From Promicromonospora soli (GTDB lineage: Bacteria; Actinomycetota; Actinomycetes; Actinomycetales; Cellulomonadaceae): a stretch of DNA of 64,000 nt. The notes under the pieces were generated by a model, which saw nothing but the letters and a program-made list of their open reading frames with translations, ran no database searches and had not been told where the DNA came from. Numbering within the stretch: position 1 is the stretch's first letter; every line of letters begins with the position of its first letter. Shown here piece after piece: positions 56,428-64,000 of the stretch. Both the position numbers and the translations under genes were made by a program. The stretch covers positions 470,807-534,806 of the forward strand of contig NZ_BNAS01000002.1 of NCBI RefSeq assembly GCF_014653785.1. The letters run 5' to 3'.

Positions 56428-58020
56428 TCATCCCAGGCCCGTCAGGCCGTCCGTGGTCATCTCGACGATGTGCCCGTCGACGGCGAGCGCCATGCCGGTC
56501 ATCGGCACGTCCCAGAGCTGCTCGCCGGTACTCAGGTCGAGTGCCACGAGCAGCCCGCCACCGGTGCGCTGCCGCGGCCGATACTCAAGGGCCACGATCT
56601 CGCCGTCCGTCAGGGTGCGGTAGCTCGACAGCCCGGACACTTCCTCGCTGCCCCAGGACCAGAGCCGCACGCCGGTCGCGCGGTCCAGGCCTGCCACCCG
56701 GCCGCTGCGGTTCACTACCACCACGTCACGCGCGGCGAGCAGCACGCTCTGGCTGAGCCGGTCGGTCCAGGCCACCGTCCCGTCCTTGCGCATGGCCTCG
56801 AACCCGTGGGATCCCGAGAAGACGAACCACAGGTCGTCGGGGGCATCGGGCGACGTGGCCGGGATCCGCACAAAACCGTCCAGGGTGCGGACGATCTGGC
56901 CGAACTCGTCCACGACGACGGAGTTCGTCGCGTCCCCCTGCAGGGTGTAGCGGCCGGGCTCCAGCTCGTTCACCCACGGCGACGAGCTCGGGTCGGTGCG
57001 CACAGCGAGATCGAGCCGCACACCCGGCAGCGACAGCGTCGCCGATATGCCGCAGCCGTCCAGGACGACGGTCTCCGCCCCCGAGCGGACGGTGACATGG
57101 TCCGTGTCGACCACAGGGCCGGCGTCGCCGGTGCCGGGGTCGATCCGCTGGCAGTTGATCGTGTGCACCGGGGTGAACGCGACGGTGCTCGCCCAGCGTT
57201 CGGCGCCCGTCGCGGCGTCCTCCGCGATGACGAGCACGTCGCGCCCGTCGGTCAGGACCGACGGCGTGCACACACCCGTCGGCCGGCACACCACGTCCTC
57301 GGTCTCGTCGCCGGTCCGGGTCACCCGCACCGCCATGCCGTCGGGCCCGGGGAAGATCTGCTCGCCGTCGGCCAGGTCCGCGGCCCGGGACCGGGTGCTG
57401 CCGTCGGGGGCGATCGTCAGCACGTCCCGCGCGTCGTCAGGGCCGTGCACGCACACCAGCACGTCGGTCGACGCCGAACCGTCGTAGCCGCTCGGCCCGC
57501 ACTGGGACCTCTCGTCCAGGGGGACCCGCCAGACGATCTCGCCCGAGCCGGGGTCGATCGCCACGACGTCCTCGAACCCGGCCGGCTCCGGTCCGGCCGC
57601 CCCGGACGAGGCGTCGACCGTATAGCTCTGCGCGCTCCCCGGGAGCAGCACCAGCAGCCCGTCCATGGTCACCAGCTGCTGGTCCACGAACGCGTCCTGA
57701 CCCCCCTGAGGGGGGAAGTCGAACGGCAGGGTCCATATCTCCTCGGGCGGACCATCGAGCGAGGCCACGCCTGCCGGCGAGGTACGCATCAGCTCCGCGC
57801 GCCGATGGTCCCGCACGAGGTCGGCCGCGACCATCGCGACCACCACAGCTGCGACCACCGAGGCGGCGACCAGCCAGGTACGCCGCGACAACCGGGGCAG
57901 CCGGAGCCGACGCCGGGCCGGGGGACCGTCCGAGGCGTCGCCGTCGGATCCCGGGGCGGCGTCCCTGTTGCCCTCGACCAGGTCGAAAACAACGGGGTCC
58001 TGCTCGTCGTGCCGCTCCAT
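56428..58020 (-). CDS. Membrane-anchored PQQ-type beta-propeller protein, paralogue 4
   Basis: A 530-residue, more diverged member. N-terminus DPVVFDLVEGNRD, membrane helix (WLVAASVVAAVVVAMVAADLV), juxtamembrane RRAELMRTSPAGV, and a propeller (TIDPGSGEIVW-like blades, ATGVRLWSWG). Cysteine pairs persist (RSQCGPSGYDG/LVCVHG; DVVCRPTGVCT; NCQRI/LDGCGI). It ends with TTDGLTGLG. ATG 58020 lies 6 nt after -10 TAGGCT. Confidence 0.88.
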   Translation of the reverse strand: MERHDEQDPVVFDLVEGNRDAAPGSDGDASDGPPARRRLRLPRLSRRTWLVAASVVAAVVVAMVAADLVRDHRRAELMRTSPAGVASLDGPPEEIWTLPFDFPPQGGQDAFVDQQLVTMDGLLVLLPGSAQSYTVDASSGAAGPEPAGFEDVVAIDPGSGEIVWRVPLDERSQCGPSGYDGSASTDVLVCVHGPDDARDVLTIAPDGSTRSRAADLADGEQIFPGPDGMAVRVTRTGDETEDVVCRPTGVCTPSVLTDGRDVLVIAEDAATGAERWASTVAFTPVHTINCQRIDPGTGDAGPVVDTDHVTVRSGAETVVLDGCGISATLSLPGVRLDLAVRTDPSSSPWVNELEPGRYTLQGDATNSVVVDEFGQIVRTLDGFVRIPATSPDAPDDLWFVFSGSHGFEAMRKDGTVAWTDRLSQSVLLAARDVVVVNRSGRVAGLDRATGVRLWSWGSEEVSGLSSYRTLTDGEIVALEYRPRQRTGGGLLVALDLSTGEQLWDVPMTGMALAVDGHIVEMTTDGLTGLG

Positions 58021-58026
58021 GACGGG

Positions 58027-58032
58027 AGCCTA
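58027..58032 (-). promoter_or_regulatory. -10 box of propeller paralogue 4
   Basis: TAGGCT on the minus strand, 6 nt before ATG 58020. A leaderless mRNA is predicted. Confidence 0.7.
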
Positions 58033-58090
58033 CTCGCGTGACCCCCTTCGATCGCCTGAGGCTACGGGTCGGGCCCGTTCTCCGGTCGGC

Positions 58091-59857
58091 TCAGCCGAGC
58101 CCCACGACACCCCGCTGCGTGATCTGCGCGAGGTAGCCGTCGACGGCTACCAGCTGCGTGTACGGGGTGTCCTGCTCGATCTCCCACCGCACCGAACCGT
58201 CACGGAGGTCGATAGCGAGCAGCCGCAGGCCGGTGCCCTCACCGCCCGGGTCCGCCGCCACCGGGAGCAGCAGGGTGTCGCCGTCCGTATAGGCCCCGAA
58301 GACTACGGAGTCCGCGGTCCGGCCCATGCCGCCGAGCGAGAGCACGTCGGGGTCGATCGTCCAGCGGTCCGCGCCCGTGCCGAGGTCGATGGCGCGCACC
58401 GCCCCCGGGTCGTCGACGACGACGGCGGTGCCGGACACCTGGGCCAGCAGCGCCGTGGCCCAGAGATCGGGGGCGGTCCAGACCCGCGCGCCCGCGTCGC
58501 CCTCGTCGGTGGAGCGTGCCTCCGTGCGCACGCCGACGCGCTCCAGCAGCAGCCCCGGGTCGCGGCCGTCGGTGGCCCAGGGCAGGAGGGCCTGGCCTTC
58601 GAGGGTGACAGTGCCGCCGTCCGGCAGGTGCACGACGTCGTTGGGCGCGCCGCCTTCGGTGGGCTCCGTGCCGGGCCGGACCCAGCCGCCGTCGGGCAGG
58701 GAACCGAACGAGGCGGAGTCCACGCCGTAGGCCGGCGGGTCCGCGGGGTCCTCCGGGTCGTCGAGGCGCGTGCCGTCGAGCAGGAACGCCGCCGAGACGC
58801 CGCAGCCCTCGACCTCGATGACGTCGCCGTGCAGGTCCCAGCCCAGGGAGCCGGCGACGTCGAGCGCCGGGGCGTTGTCGCTGTAGGTGACGCAGCCCTC
58901 GGGCCGCGGCGCACCGAAGGCGACGGTCTCGCTCCAGCGCTCCGTGCCGGTGGCGGCGTCCTCCTGGCGGACGACCAGGTCCGGACCGACGAAGCCCTTC
59001 GGGAGGTGGGGGACGCCCAGCTTGTCGACCAGCGCGGGCCGCGGCTCCTGGTCGCCGCCCCTCAGCTCGAAGGAGACCAGACCACCGCCGGCCGCGGGAG
59101 CGACCACGGCCGCCGGGTCGAGCTCCCGGGTCGTCGCCGTACCGTCCGGGTCGATGACCGTGACGGCCTGCTCCTTGCCGTCACCGGAGGCGGTGACGCA
59201 GACCAGGGGGTCGGCCGGCTCCACGGCGCCGCCGCGTCCGCCGCTGCCGATGTGCGTCGCCGAGCCGCAGTCCGGGTTCTCGCCGACCTCGACGGTCCAG
59301 AGCACCTCGCCCGACGCCGGGTCCACGCCGCGGACCTTCTCGTCGCCGGCGATCGCGAGGATGCCCGGCATCTCGATCAGGGTCGCCGCGATGGGGTTGT
59401 CGAGGTCGATCGACCACTGCTCGGTTGGCTTGGTCTCCAGGCTCCGCACGCCACCGGGGGCGGCGACGAGCGCCCGCTCGCGCAGCTGCGCGTTCACCAG
59501 GACCCCAGCCGTCACCGCGAGCACGACCACGACGGCCGTGCCGCCGGCCAGCAGCACCTTGCCGCGCCGCGTGGTGGGCAGCCGCCGTCGGACGGCCGCC
59601 CCTCCACGCCGCGCCGTCTGCCCGACGGCGGTGCGGGCGCCCGCGAGCGCCAGCGCGACCCGGCTGGGGCCTCGCGGGGCGGGCTCCTCGGCGGGCTTCG
59701 CCTCGCCGTCAGCCCCGTCATCGGCGGGGTCGACGCCGTCCGGGTCGGCCCCGCCGTCGGACGCTCCGGGCACCTCGTCGATGAGGTCGAAGGTGTGTAC
59801 CGTCTCCGGATCGTGGGTTCCGGACCCGGTGTCGTCGTGCTGGGTGCGTTCAGTCAC
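58091..59857 (-). CDS. Membrane-anchored PQQ-type beta-propeller protein, paralogue 5 (ABC operon)
   Basis: A 588-residue member starting at GTG 59857 (VTERTQHDD). N-terminus HTFDLIDEV, a long Pro/Ala/Asp-rich linker (GASDGGADPDGVDPADDGAD), a basic stretch and a membrane helix (VLLAGGTAVVVVLAVTAGVLV), then a propeller (GVDPASGEVLWTVEVG). Two cysteine pairs are kept (NPDCGS/LVCVTA and GCVTY/VEGCGV), while the middle pair is absent. It ends with TQRGVVGLG. GTG 59857 overlaps the ABC permease stop by 4 nt, so, unlike the other four, it is translated from the natAB-like operon. Confidence 0.88.
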   Translation of the reverse strand: MTERTQHDDTGSGTHDPETVHTFDLIDEVPGASDGGADPDGVDPADDGADGEAKPAEEPAPRGPSRVALALAGARTAVGQTARRGGAAVRRRLPTTRRGKVLLAGGTAVVVVLAVTAGVLVNAQLRERALVAAPGGVRSLETKPTEQWSIDLDNPIAATLIEMPGILAIAGDEKVRGVDPASGEVLWTVEVGENPDCGSATHIGSGGRGGAVEPADPLVCVTASGDGKEQAVTVIDPDGTATTRELDPAAVVAPAAGGGLVSFELRGGDQEPRPALVDKLGVPHLPKGFVGPDLVVRQEDAATGTERWSETVAFGAPRPEGCVTYSDNAPALDVAGSLGWDLHGDVIEVEGCGVSAAFLLDGTRLDDPEDPADPPAYGVDSASFGSLPDGGWVRPGTEPTEGGAPNDVVHLPDGGTVTLEGQALLPWATDGRDPGLLLERVGVRTEARSTDEGDAGARVWTAPDLWATALLAQVSGTAVVVDDPGAVRAIDLGTGADRWTIDPDVLSLGGMGRTADSVVFGAYTDGDTLLLPVAADPGGEGTGLRLLAIDLRDGSVRWEIEQDTPYTQLVAVDGYLAQITQRGVVGLG

Positions 59858-61071
59858 GCCCCGAGGGTAGTGCCCCGGTCCCCGGCCAGGGCCGTCTTCC
59901 ACGTGACCCGGCCGCCGGTCTGCATGAGCGCCCCGCGATAGGCGCGCTCGCTCAGCAGCACCGCGCCGAACGTCGCCGCCACCAGGATGAGGAGCGACAC
60001 CAGCGGCTCCCACCACAGGGCGTCCCCGTTGAGGACACGCACGGGCATCGACACGATGGAGGCCGGCGGGATGTAGGAAAGGACCCGTTCGAGCACGCCG
60101 TCGGCCGAGAACGTCACCACGTAGACGGCCATCAGCAGCATCATCAGGGGGCTCGTCGTGTACTGGAGGTCCTCGGTGCGGGACGCGAGCGAGCCCGCCA
60201 CCGCGTAGAGGGCCGCCACCGCGACGAACCCGACGGTGAAGAAGACGACGAACCACAGCATGGTGGCCGTCATCGCGGGCAGCATGGCCGACAGGTCGGT
60301 GAACGAGATGCCGACGAGCCCGATGGCGGCGAGCAGGAGGTTCTGCGACAGCGCGATCACCGAGCTGCCGATGATCTTGCCCGCCAGCAGCTGCCGCAGG
60401 GGCACCGCCGTCGCGATGATCTCGACGAGCCGGGACTGCTTCTCCTCGATCACGCTGCCCGCGATCATCGCGCCCGAGCCCACCGCACCCATGAAGAACA
60501 GGAACGCGAGCACGAATCCGGCCGCGAAGACGATCTCCGGGTCCACCGGGTTGCCGTCGAGCCGTTCGGTCCCGATCTCGCTGCCCGCCGTGAGGGCTTC
60601 GACGGTGGTTCCGGCGTCCGTCGCCCGCTCGGCCATGACCTGCTCGCGCACCGTGGTCTCGACCAGGTCGGCGAGGTCCGTGTCGGGTTCCCGCCAGCCG
60701 GACAGGGTCCAGCCCGCCGCGCCGTCGGTGGCCGCTGCGCCGTCGGTGCCGGAGCTGAGCCACGCGTCGGCGGTCTCGTCCTCGAGCGCAGCCTCGGCCG
60801 CGGCCGCGTCGTCCACCCGCACCACGCTGAGCGCGATCCGCTGGTCCGACGCCGTGGCGTCCTCGGCGGCGGACTCGAGTGCGGTCGCCGCGGCCTCGTC
60901 GCCGGCGACGACTGCGACGTCGAACGACTCGGTGCGGCTGTCCATGTAGGACGTGAAGCCGATCAGCCCGCCGATCATCGCGATGGTGACCGCGAGACCG
61001 ATCAGGAACCCCTTGTTGAGCGCCCGCACCACGATCTCGCGGGTCGCCACCACCATCCATGCGTTCCTCAT
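59854..61071 (-). CDS. ABC-2 permease (NatB-like)
   Basis: A 405-residue permease. An N-terminal helix (VRALNKGFLIGLAVTIAMIGGLIGF) and a ~190-residue extracytosolic domain precede five C-terminal helices (FAAGFVLAFLFFMGAVGSGAMIAGSVIEEK onward). VIEEKQSRLVEIIATAVPLRQLLAGKII is the NatB/YhaP-like hallmark. It overlaps the ATPase (ATGA) and the propeller gene (4 nt). Confidence 0.9.
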   Translation of the reverse strand: MRNAWMVVATREIVVRALNKGFLIGLAVTIAMIGGLIGFTSYMDSRTESFDVAVVAGDEAAATALESAAEDATASDQRIALSVVRVDDAAAAEAALEDETADAWLSSGTDGAAATDGAAGWTLSGWREPDTDLADLVETTVREQVMAERATDAGTTVEALTAGSEIGTERLDGNPVDPEIVFAAGFVLAFLFFMGAVGSGAMIAGSVIEEKQSRLVEIIATAVPLRQLLAGKIIGSSVIALSQNLLLAAIGLVGISFTDLSAMLPAMTATMLWFVVFFTVGFVAVAALYAVAGSLASRTEDLQYTTSPLMMLLMAVYVVTFSADGVLERVLSYIPPASIVSMPVRVLNGDALWWEPLVSLLILVAATFGAVLLSERAYRGALMQTGGRVTWKTALAGDRGTTLGA

Positions 61072-61967
61072 GAGGTCACCTCGCGGTAGATCTGGGCCAG
61101 CGTGGGCCGTACGGGCGAGAACTCCTGGACCGCACCCCGCTCGAGGGCGGCGGACAGGAGGCGGGTGGCCGCGGCGTCGTCGTGCACCTCGACCAGCGCG
61201 GACGAGCCGTCCACGTCCACTGCCAGAACGCCCGGCACGCCACGTACGAACCCAGCGTCGCCCGACAGCACCAGCCGGTGCCGCGTGAAGCCCTTTGTCC
61301 GCAGCTCGTCCGGGGTGCCGCTCGCGAGAACCCTTCCGCCGCCGAGGATGACGAGGCGCTCGCACAGCCGCTCCACGAGGTCGAGCTGGTGCGAGCTGAA
61401 CAGCACCGGGACCCCGCGCCGCGTGTGCTCGCGGAGCAGGTCGGCCATGGCGTCGACGGCCGCCGGGTCCAGGCCGCTGAACGGCTCGTCCAGGACGAGC
61501 GCCTTCGGCTGTCCCATGATCGCCGCGACGATCTGCACGCGCTGCTGATTACCGAGCGAGAGCTTCTCGACGTGGTCCTTGGCCCGGCCCGCGAGCCCCA
61601 GCCGGTCGAGATGCTCCAGCACCTCGCGCCGGGCCACCGGCGCCGCGATACCCCGCAGGCGCGCCAGGTAGACGAGCTGCTCCAGCACAGGCTGTTTCGG
61701 GTAGAGGCCGCGCTCCTCGGGCATGTACCCGAACTCACGGCGGTCGTGCCGGGTCACGGGTGCGCCGCCGAACCGCACCTCGCCCCGCGTGATCGCCAGG
61801 ACTCCCATGATCATCCGCATTGTCGTCGTCTTGCCCGCGCCGTTCCCGCCCACGAACCCCGTGAGCAGGCCCGACGACGCCGTGAAGCTCACGCCGTCGA
61901 CCGCCCGCCGGGGTGTGTCGCCCGAGGCGAACACGCGGGTCAGGTCCCGCACCTCCAGATCGCTCAT
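61068..61967 (-). CDS. ABC ATP-binding protein (NatA-like)
   Basis: A 299-residue nucleotide-binding protein. Walker A GGNGAGKTT, signature LSLGNQQRV, Walker B ALVLDEPFSGLD and switch His in FSSHQLDLVERL are visible; the C-terminal domain ends LAQIYREVTS. ATG 61967 lies 7 nt after -10 TAGCGT. It is the first gene of the three-gene operon with the permease and propeller paralogue 5. Confidence 0.93.
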   Translation of the reverse strand: MSDLEVRDLTRVFASGDTPRRAVDGVSFTASSGLLTGFVGGNGAGKTTTMRMIMGVLAITRGEVRFGGAPVTRHDRREFGYMPEERGLYPKQPVLEQLVYLARLRGIAAPVARREVLEHLDRLGLAGRAKDHVEKLSLGNQQRVQIVAAIMGQPKALVLDEPFSGLDPAAVDAMADLLREHTRRGVPVLFSSHQLDLVERLCERLVILGGGRVLASGTPDELRTKGFTRHRLVLSGDAGFVRGVPGVLAVDVDGSSALVEVHDDAAATRLLSAALERGAVQEFSPVRPTLAQIYREVTS

Positions 61968-62352
61968 GGCCACCACGCTATGGGCCCGACGGCGGCGGCG
62001 GATCCGCCGCAAGGCGGAACCGGCCTCCGCCGAGCGATGGGTCGGCGGGGCGCCCGGATCGGCGGGTCATAGGAAACATCGTCGGGTGTCTTTGTCGCGC
62101 CAAAAGGGCGGGCGAAAAATCCCGCCAATACATCTGATGAGCTGGTATTACAGACCCCGGTTGCCGCCAAGTACCGGCCACGTATTATCCGGAACGCCAC
62201 TTGGAGCTGGAGCGGCGCTGAATAGGTCGACTACCCGTCCACGGAGGAATGAGAAACGCGCCCCGGAGGATGATTCGCGGTTCGGTTCATACGGATCGGA
62301 GCGTCACGTGAGAGAAGCAGAGTAATGCCAGAGCCCGCAGGGGGAGCTAAGC
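61968..62352. other. Gene-free, relatively AT-rich region
   Basis: This 385-bp stretch between natA (divergent start) and the secreted protein gene has visibly lower GC, with runs such as GGCGAAAAATCCCGCC and ATTATCC. It holds the divergent promoters. A 62-codon frame (start ATG 62137) has no Shine-Dalgarno sequence or -10 support and is not called. No other feature was seen. Confidence 0.6.
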
Positions 62353-62898
62353 GTGCGTAAGCGTTTGATCGTCACAGGAACGGCCGCAGCACTGGTGCTG
62401 ACGGCCGGCATCGTGGGTGCCGTAGCAGTACAGCCGCCGGAGCAGGAGCGGCAGACAGCAACCGGGGCGTCCGAGCCCGACGCGCTGCAGGGACTACCGC
62501 CGATGATGCTGAAGCACGAGCCCGTGTCCAGCCCGGCGGAGAACGGCACGGTCGACGTGCACGGGAAGAAGAAGCCCGAGCCGCCGAAGAACCCGTTCAC
62601 GTATGCGCCGGCGCCTAAGCCGGAGTCCACGAGTCCCACGTACGCAGTCCGGCCGACCAGCCGATTCACCATCACGCCTCAGCCGGGTACCGGCTTCGGG
62701 AGTGGCGTCCGCCCTGTCAGGCCGTCGTACCCCATCGACCCGCCCGGCCTGCGGCCGACGAACCCGCCGACACCGAGGCCGACGCCTCGGCCGTCGCCCA
62801 CTCCGTCGCCCACGCTCACTCCGTCGCCGAGCCCGAGCCCGTCGTCGAGCCCTTCACCGGAACCGTCGGCGAGCCCTTCAGAAGAATCGGCCGAATAG
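62353..62898 (+). CDS. Secreted or membrane-anchored proline-rich protein
   Basis: A 181-residue protein. A signal/anchor helix (LIVTGTAAALVLTAGIVGAVAV, residues 5-26) is followed by an extended Pro/Ser/Thr-rich region, ending in repeats of TPRPTPRPSPTPSPT and SPSPSPSSSPSPEPS type. Such tails span the cell wall. GTG 62353 has GGGGAG 6 nt upstream. No enzymatic domain is seen; a surface spacer or adhesion-related role is possible. Confidence 0.75.
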   Translation: MRKRLIVTGTAAALVLTAGIVGAVAVQPPEQERQTATGASEPDALQGLPPMMLKHEPVSSPAENGTVDVHGKKKPEPPKNPFTYAPAPKPESTSPTYAVRPTSRFTITPQPGTGFGSGVRPVRPSYPIDPPGLRPTNPPTPRPTPRPSPTPSPTLTPSPSPSPSSSPSPEPSASPSEESAE

Positions 62899-63091
62899 TC
62901 CGATTTCCCGGATAGGCATTACGGGGCAGCGTCAAAGGCAAAGAAGCGAAGCTCTGCGTGCGCCTCGCTACTTTGCGCATTCTCGGATGGAGCCCGAGAA
63001 TTCACCCTGGGCGGCATCTCAAAGTCGCCACCCGCGCATTAGTCTGAACCGCATGACTCAAGGCGGCCAGCGGTCCGGCGCCTGGTCTTAG

Positions 63092-64000
63092 TTAGATCGG
63101 CTTGAGTCGTGCGATCAGGCCCGCAATGCCGTCCTTGAACTGGCGCCCCACAGAGGGCCCGATCGCGGGGCCCGCGCCATCGGTCGCGTCGGCGAACGCG
63201 GCCGGGATCGCCTCCCACATGTCCTTCGCGCGCTGGACGAGCCAGTCGGGGTCGACAGCAAGGTCGGCGGCCGCTTTCTCCAGCTCGCGCCAGCCGATAC
63301 GCCTGATCCCGTACTCGCCGCCGAGCTTCATGGCAAGTTTGCCCTGGTAGAAGACCTCCCGGTCGTCCATGACAAGCGCAGCGGACATCAAGTCGTAGAG
63401 CGGCGCAAGGGTGGCGCTGCCCCCCGCGTGGATGAGTGCGTAGTTCTTCGCGTGCGCATCTGTGCCAGCAGTCAGCCAGTTGAAGACCGTCGCCTCAGCG
63501 AACCTCTGGCGCACTCGCTCCAGCCGCCGAGGCGTGCTGACCCTGCCGAACAGACCGGCGATGTCACCTGCGGAAGGCCCGCCATCGGCCTGGTATTTGA
63601 GAGTCCGGGGTAGGCCGAGTGCCTGACACACGTCCTCCTGATGCACCCGTCGTGGAGGCAGGCCCGATGCCCAACCTGGACCCGACTCGTCCGTGCGATC
63701 GAAGCGCTCGACGACGACCGCCAGCTCCTCGCCGAAGGTGCAGAGTTCGATCCCCGCCGTTTGGAGCCCTAGCGCGTGCGCCGCGCGCATCGTCACGTAC
63801 TCAGCGGCATCGCTGTCGGCCAGGCGCGCAACACCCACCTTGAAGATGTGGGTGCTCGGCTCCCGACCCGTCGGCAGCCCCCAGCCCCCGTCAGCCCGAC
63901 GGGCGAGTGCAAACTTCCCCTGTTGACCGCCGAGTGACCAGCGTCCGCCGGTTTCCACGAAGTCCCATGCACTGTCGTCCTGGCGAAGGACCCGGAGATG
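63092..64000 (-). CDS. hipA: HipA-family kinase toxin, N-terminus outside window
   Basis: About 303 residues of a HipA-type Ser/Thr kinase, open to the window edge (the frame reads HLRVLRQDDSAWDF at 64000-63959). The ATP-site and catalytic motifs are SLGGQQGKFALA near the start, GTDAHAKNYALI (catalytic Asp and Asn) and LAPLYDLMSA (Mg2+ Asp). The family phosphorylates tRNA synthetases and is neutralised by a HipB antitoxin, usually encoded just upstream. Such a gene would lie beyond 64000 and is not visible. The extent is limited by the window. Confidence 0.88.
   Translation of the reverse strand, partial: HLRVLRQDDSAWDFVETGGRWSLGGQQGKFALARRADGGWGLPTGREPSTHIFKVGVARLADSDAAEYVTMRAAHALGLQTAGIELCTFGEELAVVVERFDRTDESGPGWASGLPPRRVHQEDVCQALGLPRTLKYQADGGPSAGDIAGLFGRVSTPRRLERVRQRFAEATVFNWLTAGTDAHAKNYALIHAGGSATLAPLYDLMSAALVMDDREVFYQGKLAMKLGGEYGIRRIGWRELEKAAADLAVDPDWLVQRAKDMWEAIPAAFADATDGAGPAIGPSVGRQFKDGIAGLIARLKPI

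Noticed and set aside
62137-62325. A 62-codon frame in the region upstream of the secreted protein gene
   Set aside because: No ribosome binding site, no -10 at the right distance and no recognisable protein character.
63053-63091. A 12-codon frame with a TAGTCT-like -10 upstream
   Set aside because: It is too short to support; a similar pattern can arise by chance. It could be a remnant of a lost gene.

Overview
The window is high-GC DNA from an actinobacterium. A Micrococcales lineage close to Cellulomonadaceae or Promicromonosporaceae fits best. That placement is an inference from the very high GC, GTG starts, a 93-residue HU, a CsoR/CopZ/CopA copper operon, a PQQ-type propeller family and many leaderless genes; no marker gene is present to prove it. 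No rRNA, tRNA, CRISPR array, insertion sequence or prophage was seen.

Layout. (1) 1-6805: haem/tetrapyrrole operon hemE (3' part), hemG, hemC, hemD, hemB, hemL, with no hemQ or hemH. (2) 6950-10520: a small membrane protein, then csoR-copZ-copA with a CsoR-type operator. (3) 10605-13285, minus strand: a four-gene overlapping operon of membrane protein, winged-helix regulator, ABC ATPase and ABC-2 permease, behind a perfect palindromic operator. (4) 13378-14326, minus strand: a two-gene, lower-GC island resembling a toxin-antitoxin pair. (5) 14438-29880: S10 peptidase, CPBP membrane protein, a large LPG-synthase-like/kinase-like membrane protein, HU, an MFS exporter, CopC-like protein, glutamine-dependent NAD synthetase, truncated globin, amidohydrolase, a NarL-type two-component pair, a SHOCT protein and a lipoprotein. 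(6) 29953-43582: a MecA-like penicillin-binding protein, an ECF42-like sigma/YCII pair, unknown proteins, a LuxR-type ATPase regulator, a GAF-PP2C-HATPase phosphatase, a second ECF sigma factor with SnoaL-like tail, a universal stress protein and two CrcB fluoride channels. (7) 43720-51095: flap-type exonuclease, CbiX-like chelatase, PEP carboxylase, NUC-family nuclease, SDR and endonuclease IV. (8) 51199-61967, minus strand: five paralogous membrane-anchored beta-propeller genes; the fifth lies in an operon with a NatAB-type ABC exporter. (9) 62353-64000: a secreted proline-rich protein and a HipA-type kinase cut by the window edge.

Three observations stand out. First, at least four families of short palindromic or dispersed repeats (A-D below) occur in several copies. 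Some lie right after stop codons, where they probably act as terminators, and several are inserted in frame inside coding genes: hemG, nadE, a histidine kinase and a response regulator. Second, hemG also carries eight in-frame 15-bp tandem repeats. Third, the five beta-propeller proteins share an N-terminal [FV]FDL[VI] peptide, a juxtamembrane MRDV-type motif, paired extracellular cysteines and a GLG-type C-terminus, and four have near-identical leaderless promoters. They look like a dedicated, undescribed surface family.

Many genes here begin 6-8 nt after a TANNNT-type -10 box, so leaderless transcription appears common and was used to choose several start codons.
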